DNA of 64,000 bases from Flavobacterium palustre. GTDB taxonomy: Bacteria > Bacteroidota > Bacteroidia > Flavobacteriales > Flavobacteriaceae. Location: the NCBI RefSeq assembly GCF_014639535.1, contig NZ_BMGA01000010.1:53652-117651 (forward strand), given 5' to 3'. The position numbers and the translations under genes were made by a program. The first letter of the stretch is position 1. Each line of letters starts with the position of its first letter. Positions 8,557 through 18,360 of this stretch are shown piece after piece. A model generated the notes under the pieces. The model was given only the letters and a program-made list of their open reading frames with translations, was not told the DNA's origin and searched no databases.

Positions 8557-8841
8557 TCAAAGAACGGATATATTATCCGACACATAATACCCTTTTCCCA
8601 AAACGGGAAAAATTAAATTTCGTTCTCGTAAAATTTTATAAGCTTTTCCAACAGTATCTTTAGATATAGAACAAGAGCTACTAAGTTCTGTAATGGAAGG
8701 TATTCGTTGCCCTTCTTTTATTTTTCCATTTATAATATCATTCGAAATACTTTGTTCAATCTGATTATATTTGGGAACACTAGAATCATTGTTAATATTA
8801 ACAATAATATTTGTGACTCTTTTTGTCATTTTTTTTTTCAT
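8557..8841 (-). pseudogene. Truncated GntR-family regulator (HTH domain only)
   Basis: These 94 codons contain a complete GntR winged helix (KYNQIEQSI, IKEGQRIPSITELS, SKDTVGKAYKILRERNLI, LGKGYYV) and then stop. Sugar-responsive GntR proteins of Bacteroidota are usually about 330 aa with a LacI-like sensor domain starting just after this point. Directly after the stop another frame reads FFDEYLF, like the expected LLFDE start of that domain, before it also dies. This suggests a frameshift and deletion. A functional HTH-only protein remains possible. Confidence 0.6.
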
Positions 8842-8916
8842 TATCTTTTTATTATTATTTACAAGACTATATTTATTACTTCTAAAAAATCAAATATCGC
8901 TGATAAAACAAAACGT

Positions 8917-11900
8917 CTACTTTATTCGCTGAACAATCAATACCTTATCCATGATTCCAGAAGGGACTAAACGATCTTTGGGCGAAGCAATTTCAGGATA
9001 AGCATAGGTAAATCGTTCCAATTGTAGTAGTGATGCGTCACCTATCATTCGGTTGGTCAATGAATTTGCCACCTGAATTTCAAGAGTGTTTTCGCCATTT
9101 TTTATGTAAGGCGTTATATCAGATTCCCACGGACTACACCATACAGTCGATACCTCTTTTCCGTTAATCAAAACCCGTGCAATGGAACCCAATTGTGGAA
9201 AACGAAGTAATAATTGTTTATCCAAAAGAGATTTATCCAATTGAATAGTCTTGCGATACACTGCTGTTCCGGAATAATACTTAATTCGCTTATCTTCATT
9301 TTCAGTCCAATCTTTTAAATTAGTAAAAGTAACTTCGCCTGGACCTCCCCTTTTTGGGTCAAAAAACACTTTCCAATCTCCATCAATCGATGTTACTTTT
9401 TCTTCGATGTTCATCGATTTTGTTGGGAGATTTGATGAATTTTGATTAGATGTAACAATAAATCCTGATTCATTAGGCTGTAAAACAACATCTAATAAAA
9501 GACCATCTTTACCCGAAGCTGTAACAGGAAGAACATATTGTTTTCCAGTTGTCGGATCCCAATATTCGGCGTTTGTTGCCGTGGTGCGTAAACGAATACT
9601 ATCTTTAAAAACGTTTTTGCTGTGGTTGTTTAGAAAATAAACATCCGTGTCTCCTAAACTACGATGTGCAAAATAAACCTTGTCAGTAACGGTATTGCCG
9701 CTTTTAAAGGCAGCATCGGGTTTGATATTTTGCTTTGCCAATACTTCGTCAAGGGTCATCCCCCAATACACTTTTCCTTTACCAAATACTTTAGTTCCTG
9801 ATGGTTTTGTATCCCACAATTGGTTAACCAAATCCTGATATTCTTTTGCGAAAGCAGCTTCTTTTAAAGAGCCTAAACTCGTTGGACGTGAGCCATAAAT
9901 TGGCACTCCTTCTTTTACTAATTGTACAATTTGGCGCAATGCTTCCAGCGAAATATCTCCATTGTTTGGAAGTAATAATATTTGGTAACTAACACCGTCA
10001 GGAAGTACAATGCGTCCTTCTTTGGCAGACATTCTACTCACCAAAGCATCTTTGGTACAAACATCAAAATCATATCCTTCCGGAATTACTGGCAAGCGAT
10101 TTGCTAATAGTTTTACAGGAGCATTTTCGCCCAAATAAATACATAAATCAGCCACCGATTTTCCATTACGCATCAATCCCGCACATCTTGCCTGATAATC
10201 CCAAAATGGACGACTGTAGTTCCAAAAAGTATTGTTTCTGTTCAATACATATTGCCTTCCTCCACCTGTACTTCCTGGTATTTTGTCTAACCAGGGTTGG
10301 TATGCCGAGGCACAAACCACAAATTCCTGCGCACCAAAAGCATAAGCATAATCGGCAACATTTTTGGCTTCCGCCAAGGATTGACTAAATTTTAAATCGG
10401 TAAAGGCTTCAGCTGAAGCAATTAGTTTTCCATAAACATGTGCAGCAGAAGAAGTTTCTTTCACATCGTAACTTCCATGAGTTTGGTACGCCCAAAATTC
10501 ACCTTGAGGTTTTTCGACACGACCTTTGGCTTTAAAATTATCGGCTACCATAGTAAGTCCGTTACCTACTGCCTGTCCAGTAAAAACTACTCCTGCTTGT
10601 CGGCACAAACTGTCTAGCGTACCAAAATATTCGTCAGAAACGAGGTCGGAAAGCGTCAAGCGCATATCATAAAGAAATCCATCCGTTTCTTCTTTTGAAC
10701 CCACAATATAACCTGCCAAAGCTGGGAGATATTTATGGATATCGTAGCCACGTAATTGTTTGAATTTATTCTCATATCCTGCTGTCCAGTTTTGGGAACC
10801 GGCTTCGTGGCTGTCCATGTGCAAACCCGTTAACGGAATCCCCATTTTTTTCAAGGAATCTGACATCACTTTAAAATAACTGTTCCATTGCAATTTGGTG
10901 GCTTCAGCCGAAAGCTTGTCACTCTCTAATCCCATCAAATTAGGACGTCCGTGTTTTGTTTTCACTCCAATAGGCACTCGCACAAAACGCATAATTACCC
11001 ATTTGCCAGCAGGTACATTCCACACCAACTTGCCATTTTTGTCCATTTGAGTCGTTAAATCCACCATCTTTTTAGGGTCTATACAAGCAGATTTGGAATA
11101 ATTAGGTGTTAAATCTTTTTCTATATATTCTGAATTTAACGCAGCTTTTTCTTCCCATTGATCCATTTTGGCTTGTGCTGAAAGTACCACATTGCCAAAA
11201 GGCATATCCTGTCCTGCATCTTTTGGATTGTTCCAGTCGTGCAAATTAAGACGGAAATATTTTCCTTTAACCGCTGGGAAAGAAATTGTTCTTTGGTTCC
11301 AAGTTGGCGATTCATACATTGGTTTTAAATCGCAAACTTTAGTATACGTTATCCCATCATTTGAAACTTCCAACTGCCCTAAATCTGGTTGTTTTACATA
11401 ACCATAACCATAGAAATCTTCAGAAGAAGGACCAGGCATATTCATGGCGCCTGTTCTTGATTTACCTCTTGCACGAACACGGTACGTAATGCTGCGTGCC
11501 GTAAAAGAGTTGTTGAATTCCAAATTAATAAATACTGAAGCTCCTGGTTTTTGAGAAGGAATATTTATGAGTTTATTATCTTTTGGAAAAAGGATTAGAC
11601 TAGCATTCAATTCGTTTATATTGCTAGATACTTTAGGCAATTGATTCAGACTTGTTTGCCAATTTCCTTCGGGAACCGGAAATGCTACAACAGCTACATC
11701 ACGCACAATTCCCGATTTATTTTTTAGGATAGGAACAGGAAGTTTGGCATTAAAACGCTTCCCTCCATTTACCACTGTATCAGTGGCATCAAGGCGCTGC
11801 ATACTCAACTCTTCCGTAATCCATGGGCCACCGGAAACATATCCATTAGACAAATGCGTTTCAAATGTTAGCCCCAGTCGTTTAGCTTCAGAAGCGGCAA

Positions 11901-12210
11901 AGCGAAACATATCCCACCAAGTAGGAGAAAAAGCAGCTAAAGCATTTTCTCCTTTTCCATGTTGTTGGTCGTAATAAACTACACCTCCAACTCCTTCGCG
12001 TTTGAATGCCTCTAAATCGGCAGTAATTCCTTCTTTAGTTGTTTCTGTTTCTCCGTGAAACCACCAGAGTTTTGTTCTAGCAGCATCCGAACCAATAGAA
12101 AATTCACTCCTGATTTTTTCCAGCGAAGTTTTGCTTGTTTGGGCAAAACTAGGTAAAGTATAAAAAGCAGTAATACAGCTTAACCCAATAGTATAAAATT
12201 GTTTTTTCAT
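8917..12210 (-). CDS. GH106 alpha-L-rhamnosidase
   Basis: The 1097-aa protein has a signal peptide (about 1-23). The N-terminal block (KLWWFHGE, then DLEAFKREGVGGVVYYDQ, and THLSNGYVSGGPWIT) is characteristic of GH106 enzymes, which invert alpha-L-rhamnosides. Central conserved blocks include HMDSHEAGSQNWT and FTGQAVGNG. The C-terminal ~150 residues form a GH2-N-like beta sandwich (INGKEVSTVWCSPW). Length fits the family. It lies 55 nt after GH28, so the two are probably co-transcribed, and would remove Rha from RG-I fragments or from Rha-GlcA caps. Confidence 0.88.
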   Translation of the reverse strand: MKKQFYTIGLSCITAFYTLPSFAQTSKTSLEKIRSEFSIGSDAARTKLWWFHGETETTKEGITADLEAFKREGVGGVVYYDQQHGKGENALAAFSPTWWDMFRFAASEAKRLGLTFETHLSNGYVSGGPWITEELSMQRLDATDTVVNGGKRFNAKLPVPILKNKSGIVRDVAVVAFPVPEGNWQTSLNQLPKVSSNINELNASLILFPKDNKLINIPSQKPGASVFINLEFNNSFTARSITYRVRARGKSRTGAMNMPGPSSEDFYGYGYVKQPDLGQLEVSNDGITYTKVCDLKPMYESPTWNQRTISFPAVKGKYFRLNLHDWNNPKDAGQDMPFGNVVLSAQAKMDQWEEKAALNSEYIEKDLTPNYSKSACIDPKKMVDLTTQMDKNGKLVWNVPAGKWVIMRFVRVPIGVKTKHGRPNLMGLESDKLSAEATKLQWNSYFKVMSDSLKKMGIPLTGLHMDSHEAGSQNWTAGYENKFKQLRGYDIHKYLPALAGYIVGSKEETDGFLYDMRLTLSDLVSDEYFGTLDSLCRQAGVVFTGQAVGNGLTMVADNFKAKGRVEKPQGEFWAYQTHGSYDVKETSSAAHVYGKLIASAEAFTDLKFSQSLAEAKNVADYAYAFGAQEFVVCASAYQPWLDKIPGSTGGGRQYVLNRNNTFWNYSRPFWDYQARCAGLMRNGKSVADLCIYLGENAPVKLLANRLPVIPEGYDFDVCTKDALVSRMSAKEGRIVLPDGVSYQILLLPNNGDISLEALRQIVQLVKEGVPIYGSRPTSLGSLKEAAFAKEYQDLVNQLWDTKPSGTKVFGKGKVYWGMTLDEVLAKQNIKPDAAFKSGNTVTDKVYFAHRSLGDTDVYFLNNHSKNVFKDSIRLRTTATNAEYWDPTTGKQYVLPVTASGKDGLLLDVVLQPNESGFIVTSNQNSSNLPTKSMNIEEKVTSIDGDWKVFFDPKRGGPGEVTFTNLKDWTENEDKRIKYYSGTAVYRKTIQLDKSLLDKQLLLRFPQLGSIARVLINGKEVSTVWCSPWESDITPYIKNGENTLEIQVANSLTNRMIGDASLLQLERFTYAYPEIASPKDRLVPSGIMDKVLIVQRIK

Positions 12211-12265
12211 TTGTTTATTTTTTTAGGATCTGTGGGTCTATGTTGTAATTGCACCAAAACCTAAA

Positions 12266-13558
12266 TTAATTTTCTTTAATACCTTTTCGAATTATAGTCT
12301 CGCCAGTAACATCCGTAATGATTAAGCCCGAAAGATCTACATTATTGGCATACCGAATATTGAATCCTTTTTTGGCTTTGATATTACAATTTTTAAATTG
12401 CACTCCCTGAATAGGACTGGCTTCCAATCCACTCATATTACCCACAACATCAGCTGTCCCCGAAACATTAATGATTTTAACATTACGAACTATGGGCAAA
12501 GCCCTAGTAGCCGGCTTGGAATCAATCATGCGCCAGGCCATATCAAATTCAAACGCTTTACGTGTATTATCCAATTTGATATTTCGGTAGGTGATATTTT
12601 CGACCACACCTCCACGGCTGGGTTGCGTTTTAAATCTGATGGGAGCCCAGTTTTGGGAGTCAACCAAACAGTCCCTGATTTCCACATTGCGAATGCCTCC
12701 CGACATTTCGCTACCGATGGCAACTCCACCATGACCATAAGCAAAATGACATTTTTCAATTAAAATATCTTCTGCTGGGCGGTTAACACGCCAACCATCC
12801 TCATCCCTGCCAGATTTGATAGAAATACAATCATCGTTTACATCTATAAATGTACCCATAACATGAATCTTGTTACTGGAGTCTATATCAATACCATCTG
12901 AACTTGGAATACCATGGTCTGCTGTAATCTTTAAATTGGCTATATCCACATCGGTACTGTACAATACAAAAAGCCCCCAAGAAGCTTGGTTGTTTAGACT
13001 TAAACCTTCAATTTTTATATCCTTGCAATTTTGAATACTCATTAAACGGGGTCTTGGTAAAAGTGCCGTTGGACTTATTCGATGTCCTCCTGTGGGTTGT
13101 TGCTTAACCAATTCCAGACCACGCTGTGTCCACACCATACCTGAACCATCAATAGTTCCCTCGCCGCTGATTTCAATATTTTGTAAATCAATAGCATTCA
13201 CTAAGGCTGCTATCCATGTCCGTTCTACTCCTTCCCAACGTGTGGCAATATGGGGATAGTCGGCTGATATAGTAGATCCTTTTAACTTTCCATTCTTTTC
13301 AACAAGCAGGCTTACTCCTTTTTTCAAGAAAATAGCACCGCTACTAAATACACCTTCAGGAATTACGACAGTACCTCCACCATTGGCACTACATTGATCA
13401 ATACAAGCCTGTATAGCCTTTGTATTTAGGCTAATGCTATCGCCTTTAGCTCCAAAATCGGTAATCAAATATTGTTTTCCATAAACTGGATTTTGGGCTG
13501 TTGCGGTTAAAGTGATAGCTATTACAGCTACTGACAATAGGGTCAGGATTTTTTTCAT
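12266..13558 (-). CDS. GH28 polygalacturonase/rhamnogalacturonan hydrolase-like
   Basis: The 430-aa protein has a signal peptide (about 1-21) and a right-handed beta helix. All GH28 catalytic blocks are present: D221-G-I-D224, N241-D-D243, G275-H-G277 and R308-F-K310. The DGWRVNRP stretch between the last Asp block and GHG is typical of exo-acting Bacteroidota GH28. It would hydrolyse GalA linkages in homogalacturonan or RG-I oligosaccharides in the periplasm. First gene of a likely GH28-GH106 operon. Confidence 0.88.
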   Translation of the reverse strand: MKKILTLLSVAVIAITLTATAQNPVYGKQYLITDFGAKGDSISLNTKAIQACIDQCSANGGGTVVIPEGVFSSGAIFLKKGVSLLVEKNGKLKGSTISADYPHIATRWEGVERTWIAALVNAIDLQNIEISGEGTIDGSGMVWTQRGLELVKQQPTGGHRISPTALLPRPRLMSIQNCKDIKIEGLSLNNQASWGLFVLYSTDVDIANLKITADHGIPSSDGIDIDSSNKIHVMGTFIDVNDDCISIKSGRDEDGWRVNRPAEDILIEKCHFAYGHGGVAIGSEMSGGIRNVEIRDCLVDSQNWAPIRFKTQPSRGGVVENITYRNIKLDNTRKAFEFDMAWRMIDSKPATRALPIVRNVKIINVSGTADVVGNMSGLEASPIQGVQFKNCNIKAKKGFNIRYANNVDLSGLIITDVTGETIIRKGIKEN

Positions 13559-13733
13559 AGCAATTATAATCGGTGTTTTGTGTTTATAATCAATTCTAAA
13601 TTTATGTTATTTTCTGTTCCTCATTCTAAAATTGTGTATTATTTATTGGTCAATAAATTAAGTTTAAAAGAATACGCTTTAGAACATTTCATTTTAGCTT
13701 CTAAAATTTGAACATGCAGACTTTAAGTTTAAC

Positions 13734-13770
13734 AACCAAATCTATCGACTTTCAGTCCATAGATTTGGTT
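13734..13770 (-). terminator. Strong hairpin terminator after the FAS1 gene
   Basis: AACCAAATCTAT and its complement enclose a second GACT/AGTC stem, giving a long hairpin 32 nt after the stop at 13802. The minus-strand run after the stem is T-poor, so it may act as terminator or 3' stabiliser. Confidence 0.65.
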
Positions 13771-13801
13771 ATTCATTCTAAATTATATATAAAATACTGA
13801 T

Positions 13802-15520
13802 TTAATTATCTTTTGGAGCATCTTCTCTATTTACTAATCCTCCTGCTCCAGCTAAACCTGCTTTAAATTTAGGCCATATCTGATCCATGTCTACAGGACG
13901 GAATTCAACGATATCAAACCAAGCTTCACCGCCATCAAGATCTGAATGTAAAGTAAATTTATGCCTTCCTGTAGTTTCTACTTCAACTATACCCAGCAAT
14001 CTAGAATTTATCGCTGTACTCGCAAAAGGATACATCGGGCGTTTATATCCTTGAGATTCTAATACTCTGTCTGGAACATAAGAAGTACCGCTAATAGGAT
14101 TTGCAGCTTCTCTAAGATTGATTAATCGGGATAATTGAACCCCATTAAAAAATGCTTTTACTTGAGTCGAGGCACTTCCATTGGTACGATAAGAAACCCA
14201 AATTTTATAACGCCCCTTAATAATTACTGGAGTAGTAAAGGTAACATTTTGTAATCCACCTGATCCCGGACGAAGACGGAAAATAGACAATTGATCTCCA
14301 TTCCAGCCTAAGGGTTGAGGCTGCCAGGACACATTATATGTTTGATTACCTGTCCATGTTATTTCACTAAAACCTGCTGCTCCATATCCGAATGCTACAC
14401 CACCAGCTTTTCTATAATTACTTGTATTAGCAGCAAACTCTGGCTGATTACACAAATCCCAATATACTGGTAAAGGAACACGTTTTTTTATTGCAAAGTG
14501 ACCATCTACATAATGTAATACTCCATTAGAGCAAGTTATATCACTAGCATCTCTCACTATGGAGACTCCTTCTTCAAGAACTCCTGCAAACACATCACGA
14601 TTTAAATAAATCATTTGCCCAATTAATTTAGAACTAATAACTTCGAGAGGTGCTTGGGTTTCAAACACTGGTGTTGTTACTAAATCGGCTAAATAATTTA
14701 AATTAGGTAATACATGATATTGTACAAATAAATTTAATCCATTAGTTGGTTCCATAGGATCGCCTGATAAACTATATTTTGCTTTTAAATCATCTAATGT
14801 GGTAAAACCAGCTTGAGCAAATACTTCATTAGATTGTGCTAATACTGTTAAATAACTTCCTATATTATTTTCATCAAAAGTTATAGGTTGATTTAATTTT
14901 TCATACCATCCAGTAGCTTTCATAACTTCAGTGAATAAAGAAAGGTTGGGATCTGCTTCAATTGTTTGTGCCAAGGTTTTATCGGCAACACGCAAGACTT
15001 TATCAATAACATGAATAATACCATTTCCTACTTCTACATTAGAAGCCAGAATACTTGATGATTTATTAATTGTATTATAAGTAACACCATTGATATTAGC
15101 TGCTCCAGTTATCAAATATTGTCCCTGCATACTTGGTGTTACTATCTTACCATCAGTGAAATCGGTAGTATTTATTTTTTTATCTAAAATATGCAGTTTA
15201 GCTATATTTTGTAAATCTACTAACGGTACTTGACTTAATGAAGTAGCCCCTACATCTTTTAAATATTGTTTCACAGCTTCATTAGTTGGAAGAAACATGG
15301 TATACGTACCGTATGTATTCATGAATGAAGCATATTTAGTGATATTCAGAATTTCTAAAAACATAGAATAATCTGGATTTGCTCTTATATAATCGGTCAT
15401 ATTAAGCGTTTCATCAGTAGTTTGTTTAATATTTTCTTGGGCGCAATTTTGAAACACTAGAGCTGTTAAAACAGCTAAAGTAAGTCTCAAAAACTGAGGG
15501 AGTTTAAATAATTTCTTCAT
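13802..15520 (-). CDS. FAS1 (fasciclin) domain surface lipoprotein
   Basis: This 572-aa protein has a lipoprotein signal with Cys at about 26 (VFQNCAQ). Two FAS1 domains follow: about 40-175 (YTMFLPTNEA, LHILDKKI, NGIIHVIDKVL) and about 180-345 (NGVLHYVDGHF). The C-terminal region (about 350-572) looks like a carbohydrate-binding beta sandwich (IKGRYKIWVSYR, GRHKFTLHSDLD). Such proteins often accompany SusC/SusD pairs and probably bind glycan at the surface; here no SusC/D is adjacent. It may share a transcript with the GH2 gene upstream. Confidence 0.75.
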   Translation of the reverse strand: MKKLFKLPQFLRLTLAVLTALVFQNCAQENIKQTTDETLNMTDYIRANPDYSMFLEILNITKYASFMNTYGTYTMFLPTNEAVKQYLKDVGATSLSQVPLVDLQNIAKLHILDKKINTTDFTDGKIVTPSMQGQYLITGAANINGVTYNTINKSSSILASNVEVGNGIIHVIDKVLRVADKTLAQTIEADPNLSLFTEVMKATGWYEKLNQPITFDENNIGSYLTVLAQSNEVFAQAGFTTLDDLKAKYSLSGDPMEPTNGLNLFVQYHVLPNLNYLADLVTTPVFETQAPLEVISSKLIGQMIYLNRDVFAGVLEEGVSIVRDASDITCSNGVLHYVDGHFAIKKRVPLPVYWDLCNQPEFAANTSNYRKAGGVAFGYGAAGFSEITWTGNQTYNVSWQPQPLGWNGDQLSIFRLRPGSGGLQNVTFTTPVIIKGRYKIWVSYRTNGSASTQVKAFFNGVQLSRLINLREAANPISGTSYVPDRVLESQGYKRPMYPFASTAINSRLLGIVEVETTGRHKFTLHSDLDGGEAWFDIVEFRPVDMDQIWPKFKAGLAGAGGLVNREDAPKDN

Positions 15521-15643
15521 TGGTTAGTTAGTTTAATTTATATTGTTTTTTGTAGAAATAGTTAATTATTGTAAGCGAAGTAGCTTATTAATTCAGATTG
15601 CAGTGGTTTGAGATAGTCAATTTATTTCAATTAACTTTTTAAA

Positions 15644-15682
15644 CTACAACTAGTGTTATCATTAACAGCAACACTGTTGTAG
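15644..15682 (-). terminator. Imperfect hairpin between GH2 and FAS1 genes
   Basis: CTACAA-AGTGTT pairs with AACACT-TTGTAG around a 12-nt loop, 33 nt after the GH2 stop. A third GTTGTAG copy just upstream could form an alternative stem. Confidence 0.45.
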
Positions 15683-15714
15683 CCGCTAAAGCCGTTGTAG
15701 TTACTTTGTAATTT

Positions 15715-18123
15715 TTATTTTACTATGAATGTCTTACTAAGACCTTTCAGTCCTGTAGCTGAAACTTTCAGCTTTACAGTTCCTACTTTTTGTGCTGAAC
15801 GCAAAATAGCCATTGCAAAACCGTTGTGAAATATCTTTTTATTGCCAGCAAACAAATCATCACTAGAATGATTTCCATTATCTACCGCGATTATAGTTGC
15901 AGGGCCGCTAACATCAAAAGTTACTTCTCCTGCAACAGTTGGCACTTTATTTCCATTACTATCCACGGCATATACTTTAACATATTGAAGATCCATACCA
16001 TCTGCTTTCCAATTTGGATTTTCTGTTTCTAATTTTATAGCAACTGCTTTTCCAGTTGTTTGCATTTCGTGACGAGCAACTTCTTTTCCTCCTTTTCGGG
16101 CAATTGCAGTAATTTTACCTGCTGAATAAGGAACATCTTTCCAGTAAATAGTATTGCGTTTTGTTACCTCAGTACTATTTTTTTGTACACCAATAGATTT
16201 TCCATTCACTAATAATTCTACCTCATCGGCATTGGTATAGGTGTACAAATTGTATTTATTCCCTTCTACACGATTCCAATGCGCCGAAATCACTTTTTGT
16301 CCCACAACTTGATCGTTCCACATTTTCGATTCTCCTTCATTATCTACCACTCCGATATAAACTAGAGGTTCATCCGTAAAAATACTTTTGGTTAACCAAG
16401 CTTGTGGAAAAGGTTCCATTGAATGATTGAAAAACGAATAGTTCCAACCTTTTCTAGGCCAACCTTGGGATTCACCCCAATATTCGATTCCGCCCCAATA
16501 AGCCAGTCCTACCATTTTTTCTCTATCCATTCCAAAGTAAGGTGCCGCCAACTCATTGGTTACCGCCTCACTCTGATAAACAATCATATTGGGTGCATGT
16601 TTTAGATATTCCTGATAATCTTCCCAAGTGTAATTAAAGCTTGCGATATCTGTTACTGTTGACAATTCAGGTGGAACAATATTTTCTTTGATACGGAAAT
16701 CCGGGTTGGCTCTAATAATCCCTCCAGCACGAGCGGGATACATGGCAACAGTAGTTTTACGGGTTGGATCGTAGCGTTTAGCCACTACATCCATAATTTT
16801 ATAGGTAGTTACACCCCAATCGGTTGTTGGCCAATTCCAACGCTCTTCCTGAAACTGTAATTCATTTCCAAAACTCCACATGACAACCGAAGGATGATTG
16901 CGGTCACGTTTAATCCATTCCTTGATATTATCGTACCAGATGTCATTCCATTTCTCACTTCCAGCCCAAGCCTGAATACTTCCCCATTTATCGTATAATT
17001 CATCAACCACTAAAATTCCTTTTTCATCAGCAAGTCTAAAAAAGGACTCTGAATATGGGTTATGAGAAGTTCGAATGTGATTAAAACCAAAAGCTTTTAA
17101 TTGATCCATCATTCTGGCAATGGCTGTTTCATGAGCAGCTGCACCTACTGCACCCAAATCATGATGATTAGCAACCCCTTTAAGAAAGACCTTTTTACCA
17201 TTTAGTTTTAATCCAAATTCTTTCGAAAACTCAATGGTGCGGATTCCAAACTTTTCAGTCAGCTTATCAAGCACTTTACCATCTAATACCAATGATACTT
17301 CTGCTGAATACAAATTAGGTGTTTCGCAAGACCAAAGCTGTGGATTTGCGATGTTAACCTTTGGCAAAGCAACTTCTACTTCAACAAGATTTGATTTTTT
17401 AGGAGCGAAAGCTTTTGTTTCGGCTACTTGTTTTCCTTCTGGAGAGAATATTTTTGTAATAATTTCCAGTTGGTAATCTTTATTTTTAATTCCTGCTACT
17501 TCTACCTGTACGCTCACTTCGGCATTCTGATTAGTGATTTTTGGAGTAGTGATAAAAATACCATGACGAGCAATAGATACAGGATCTTTTACAACCAAAT
17601 GCACATCGCGAAACAGTCCGCCACCGGTGTACCAACGGGATCCGCCCTCTGTAGAAGAACGAACAGCGACTACATTGTCAGCATCATATTTAATTAAATC
17701 AGACACATTAGATTCGAAACCAAGATAACCGTAACCAGTTCCCCCAATTTTCGTTCCGTTTAGCCAAACTTCACCATGCAGCATAATGCCTTCAAAATCA
17801 AGAAACACTTGTCTCCCAACCCAACTCGCATCGGCTTTGAATGTTTTTCGGTACCAACCTACACCCAAATCTTTAAATCCACGTCCACGGTTTGCTTCTT
17901 TGTTCCAAGGTTGTTCAAACTGAAAATCATGTGGTAAATCCAGCTTGCGCCAGTCACTATCATCGAAAATCAAATTTTGACCATTCGTGATTTCTCCAGT
18001 TTTGAATTTCCAACCAAAATTAAAAAGTTGGTTTATTCTAACATTCTCATTACTGTTCTGAGCAAAAAGAAATGTTGTGCAACAAAAGGCGATAATAATT
18101 GATAAAATTCTCCCGTTCTTCAT
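15715..18123 (-). CDS. GH2 beta-galactosidase-like enzyme
   Basis: The 802-aa protein has a signal peptide (about 1-21), an N-terminal sandwich domain with FQFEQPWN and GGGLFRDV, an Ig-like domain, and a TIM barrel with acid/base E421 (SFGNEL) and nucleophile E519 (YQSEAVT). The C-terminus adds a DUF4982-type domain (about 600-680) and a bacterial Ig-like domain (about 700-802, KVPTVAGEVTFDV). No NxK motif of glucuronidases is apparent. Beta-galactosidase activity on galactan side chains is the simplest reading. Its upstream region carries the duplicated operator. Confidence 0.8.
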   Translation of the reverse strand: MKNGRILSIIIAFCCTTFLFAQNSNENVRINQLFNFGWKFKTGEITNGQNLIFDDSDWRKLDLPHDFQFEQPWNKEANRGRGFKDLGVGWYRKTFKADASWVGRQVFLDFEGIMLHGEVWLNGTKIGGTGYGYLGFESNVSDLIKYDADNVVAVRSSTEGGSRWYTGGGLFRDVHLVVKDPVSIARHGIFITTPKITNQNAEVSVQVEVAGIKNKDYQLEIITKIFSPEGKQVAETKAFAPKKSNLVEVEVALPKVNIANPQLWSCETPNLYSAEVSLVLDGKVLDKLTEKFGIRTIEFSKEFGLKLNGKKVFLKGVANHHDLGAVGAAAHETAIARMMDQLKAFGFNHIRTSHNPYSESFFRLADEKGILVVDELYDKWGSIQAWAGSEKWNDIWYDNIKEWIKRDRNHPSVVMWSFGNELQFQEERWNWPTTDWGVTTYKIMDVVAKRYDPTRKTTVAMYPARAGGIIRANPDFRIKENIVPPELSTVTDIASFNYTWEDYQEYLKHAPNMIVYQSEAVTNELAAPYFGMDREKMVGLAYWGGIEYWGESQGWPRKGWNYSFFNHSMEPFPQAWLTKSIFTDEPLVYIGVVDNEGESKMWNDQVVGQKVISAHWNRVEGNKYNLYTYTNADEVELLVNGKSIGVQKNSTEVTKRNTIYWKDVPYSAGKITAIARKGGKEVARHEMQTTGKAVAIKLETENPNWKADGMDLQYVKVYAVDSNGNKVPTVAGEVTFDVSGPATIIAVDNGNHSSDDLFAGNKKIFHNGFAMAILRSAQKVGTVKLKVSATGLKGLSKTFIVK

Positions 18124-18212
18124 GTTATAGTATTAAATAATTTAATAGAAAAAATTATTGATTATTCGATTCAATAATTCATTTACAAATCTATTTCCAT
18201 GGGCTGTAAAAG

Positions 18213-18251
18213 GACTATTCAAAACAATTCAAAACAATTCATTTTGAAGCA
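18213..18251 (-). promoter_or_regulatory. Candidate HTCS operator upstream of the GH2 gene
   Basis: This 39-bp block matches 24505-24543 at 37 positions; both sit upstream of a cargo operon and are followed by a similar terminator hairpin. On the minus strand it contains repeated TTTTGAAT units (half-site repeats), as expected for a dimeric AraC-type HTCS output domain. Regulation is inferred. Confidence 0.65.
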
Positions 18252-18297
18252 TAATACCAGTAATAATCACTGTTTCCCTACTCTAAGTCAAAAAATA

Positions 18298-18326
18298 GTT
18301 GCTGTCTGGGTTTCTCTAATAGCAAC
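18298..18326 (-). terminator. Terminator after the FN3 lipoprotein gene
   Basis: GTTGCT/AGCAAC stem; on the minus strand it is followed by a TATTTTTTGA run. It resembles the terminator at 24592-24620. Confidence 0.75.
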
Positions 18327-18360
18327 TTCTTCATAATGCTTCTAGAACTTTAGCTATAGT

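Noticed and set aside
8373-8585. 70-codon minus-strand frame
   Set aside because: Overlaps the GH43 start and the GntR relic; only its FFDEYLF segment is informative, as a trace of the lost regulator domain.
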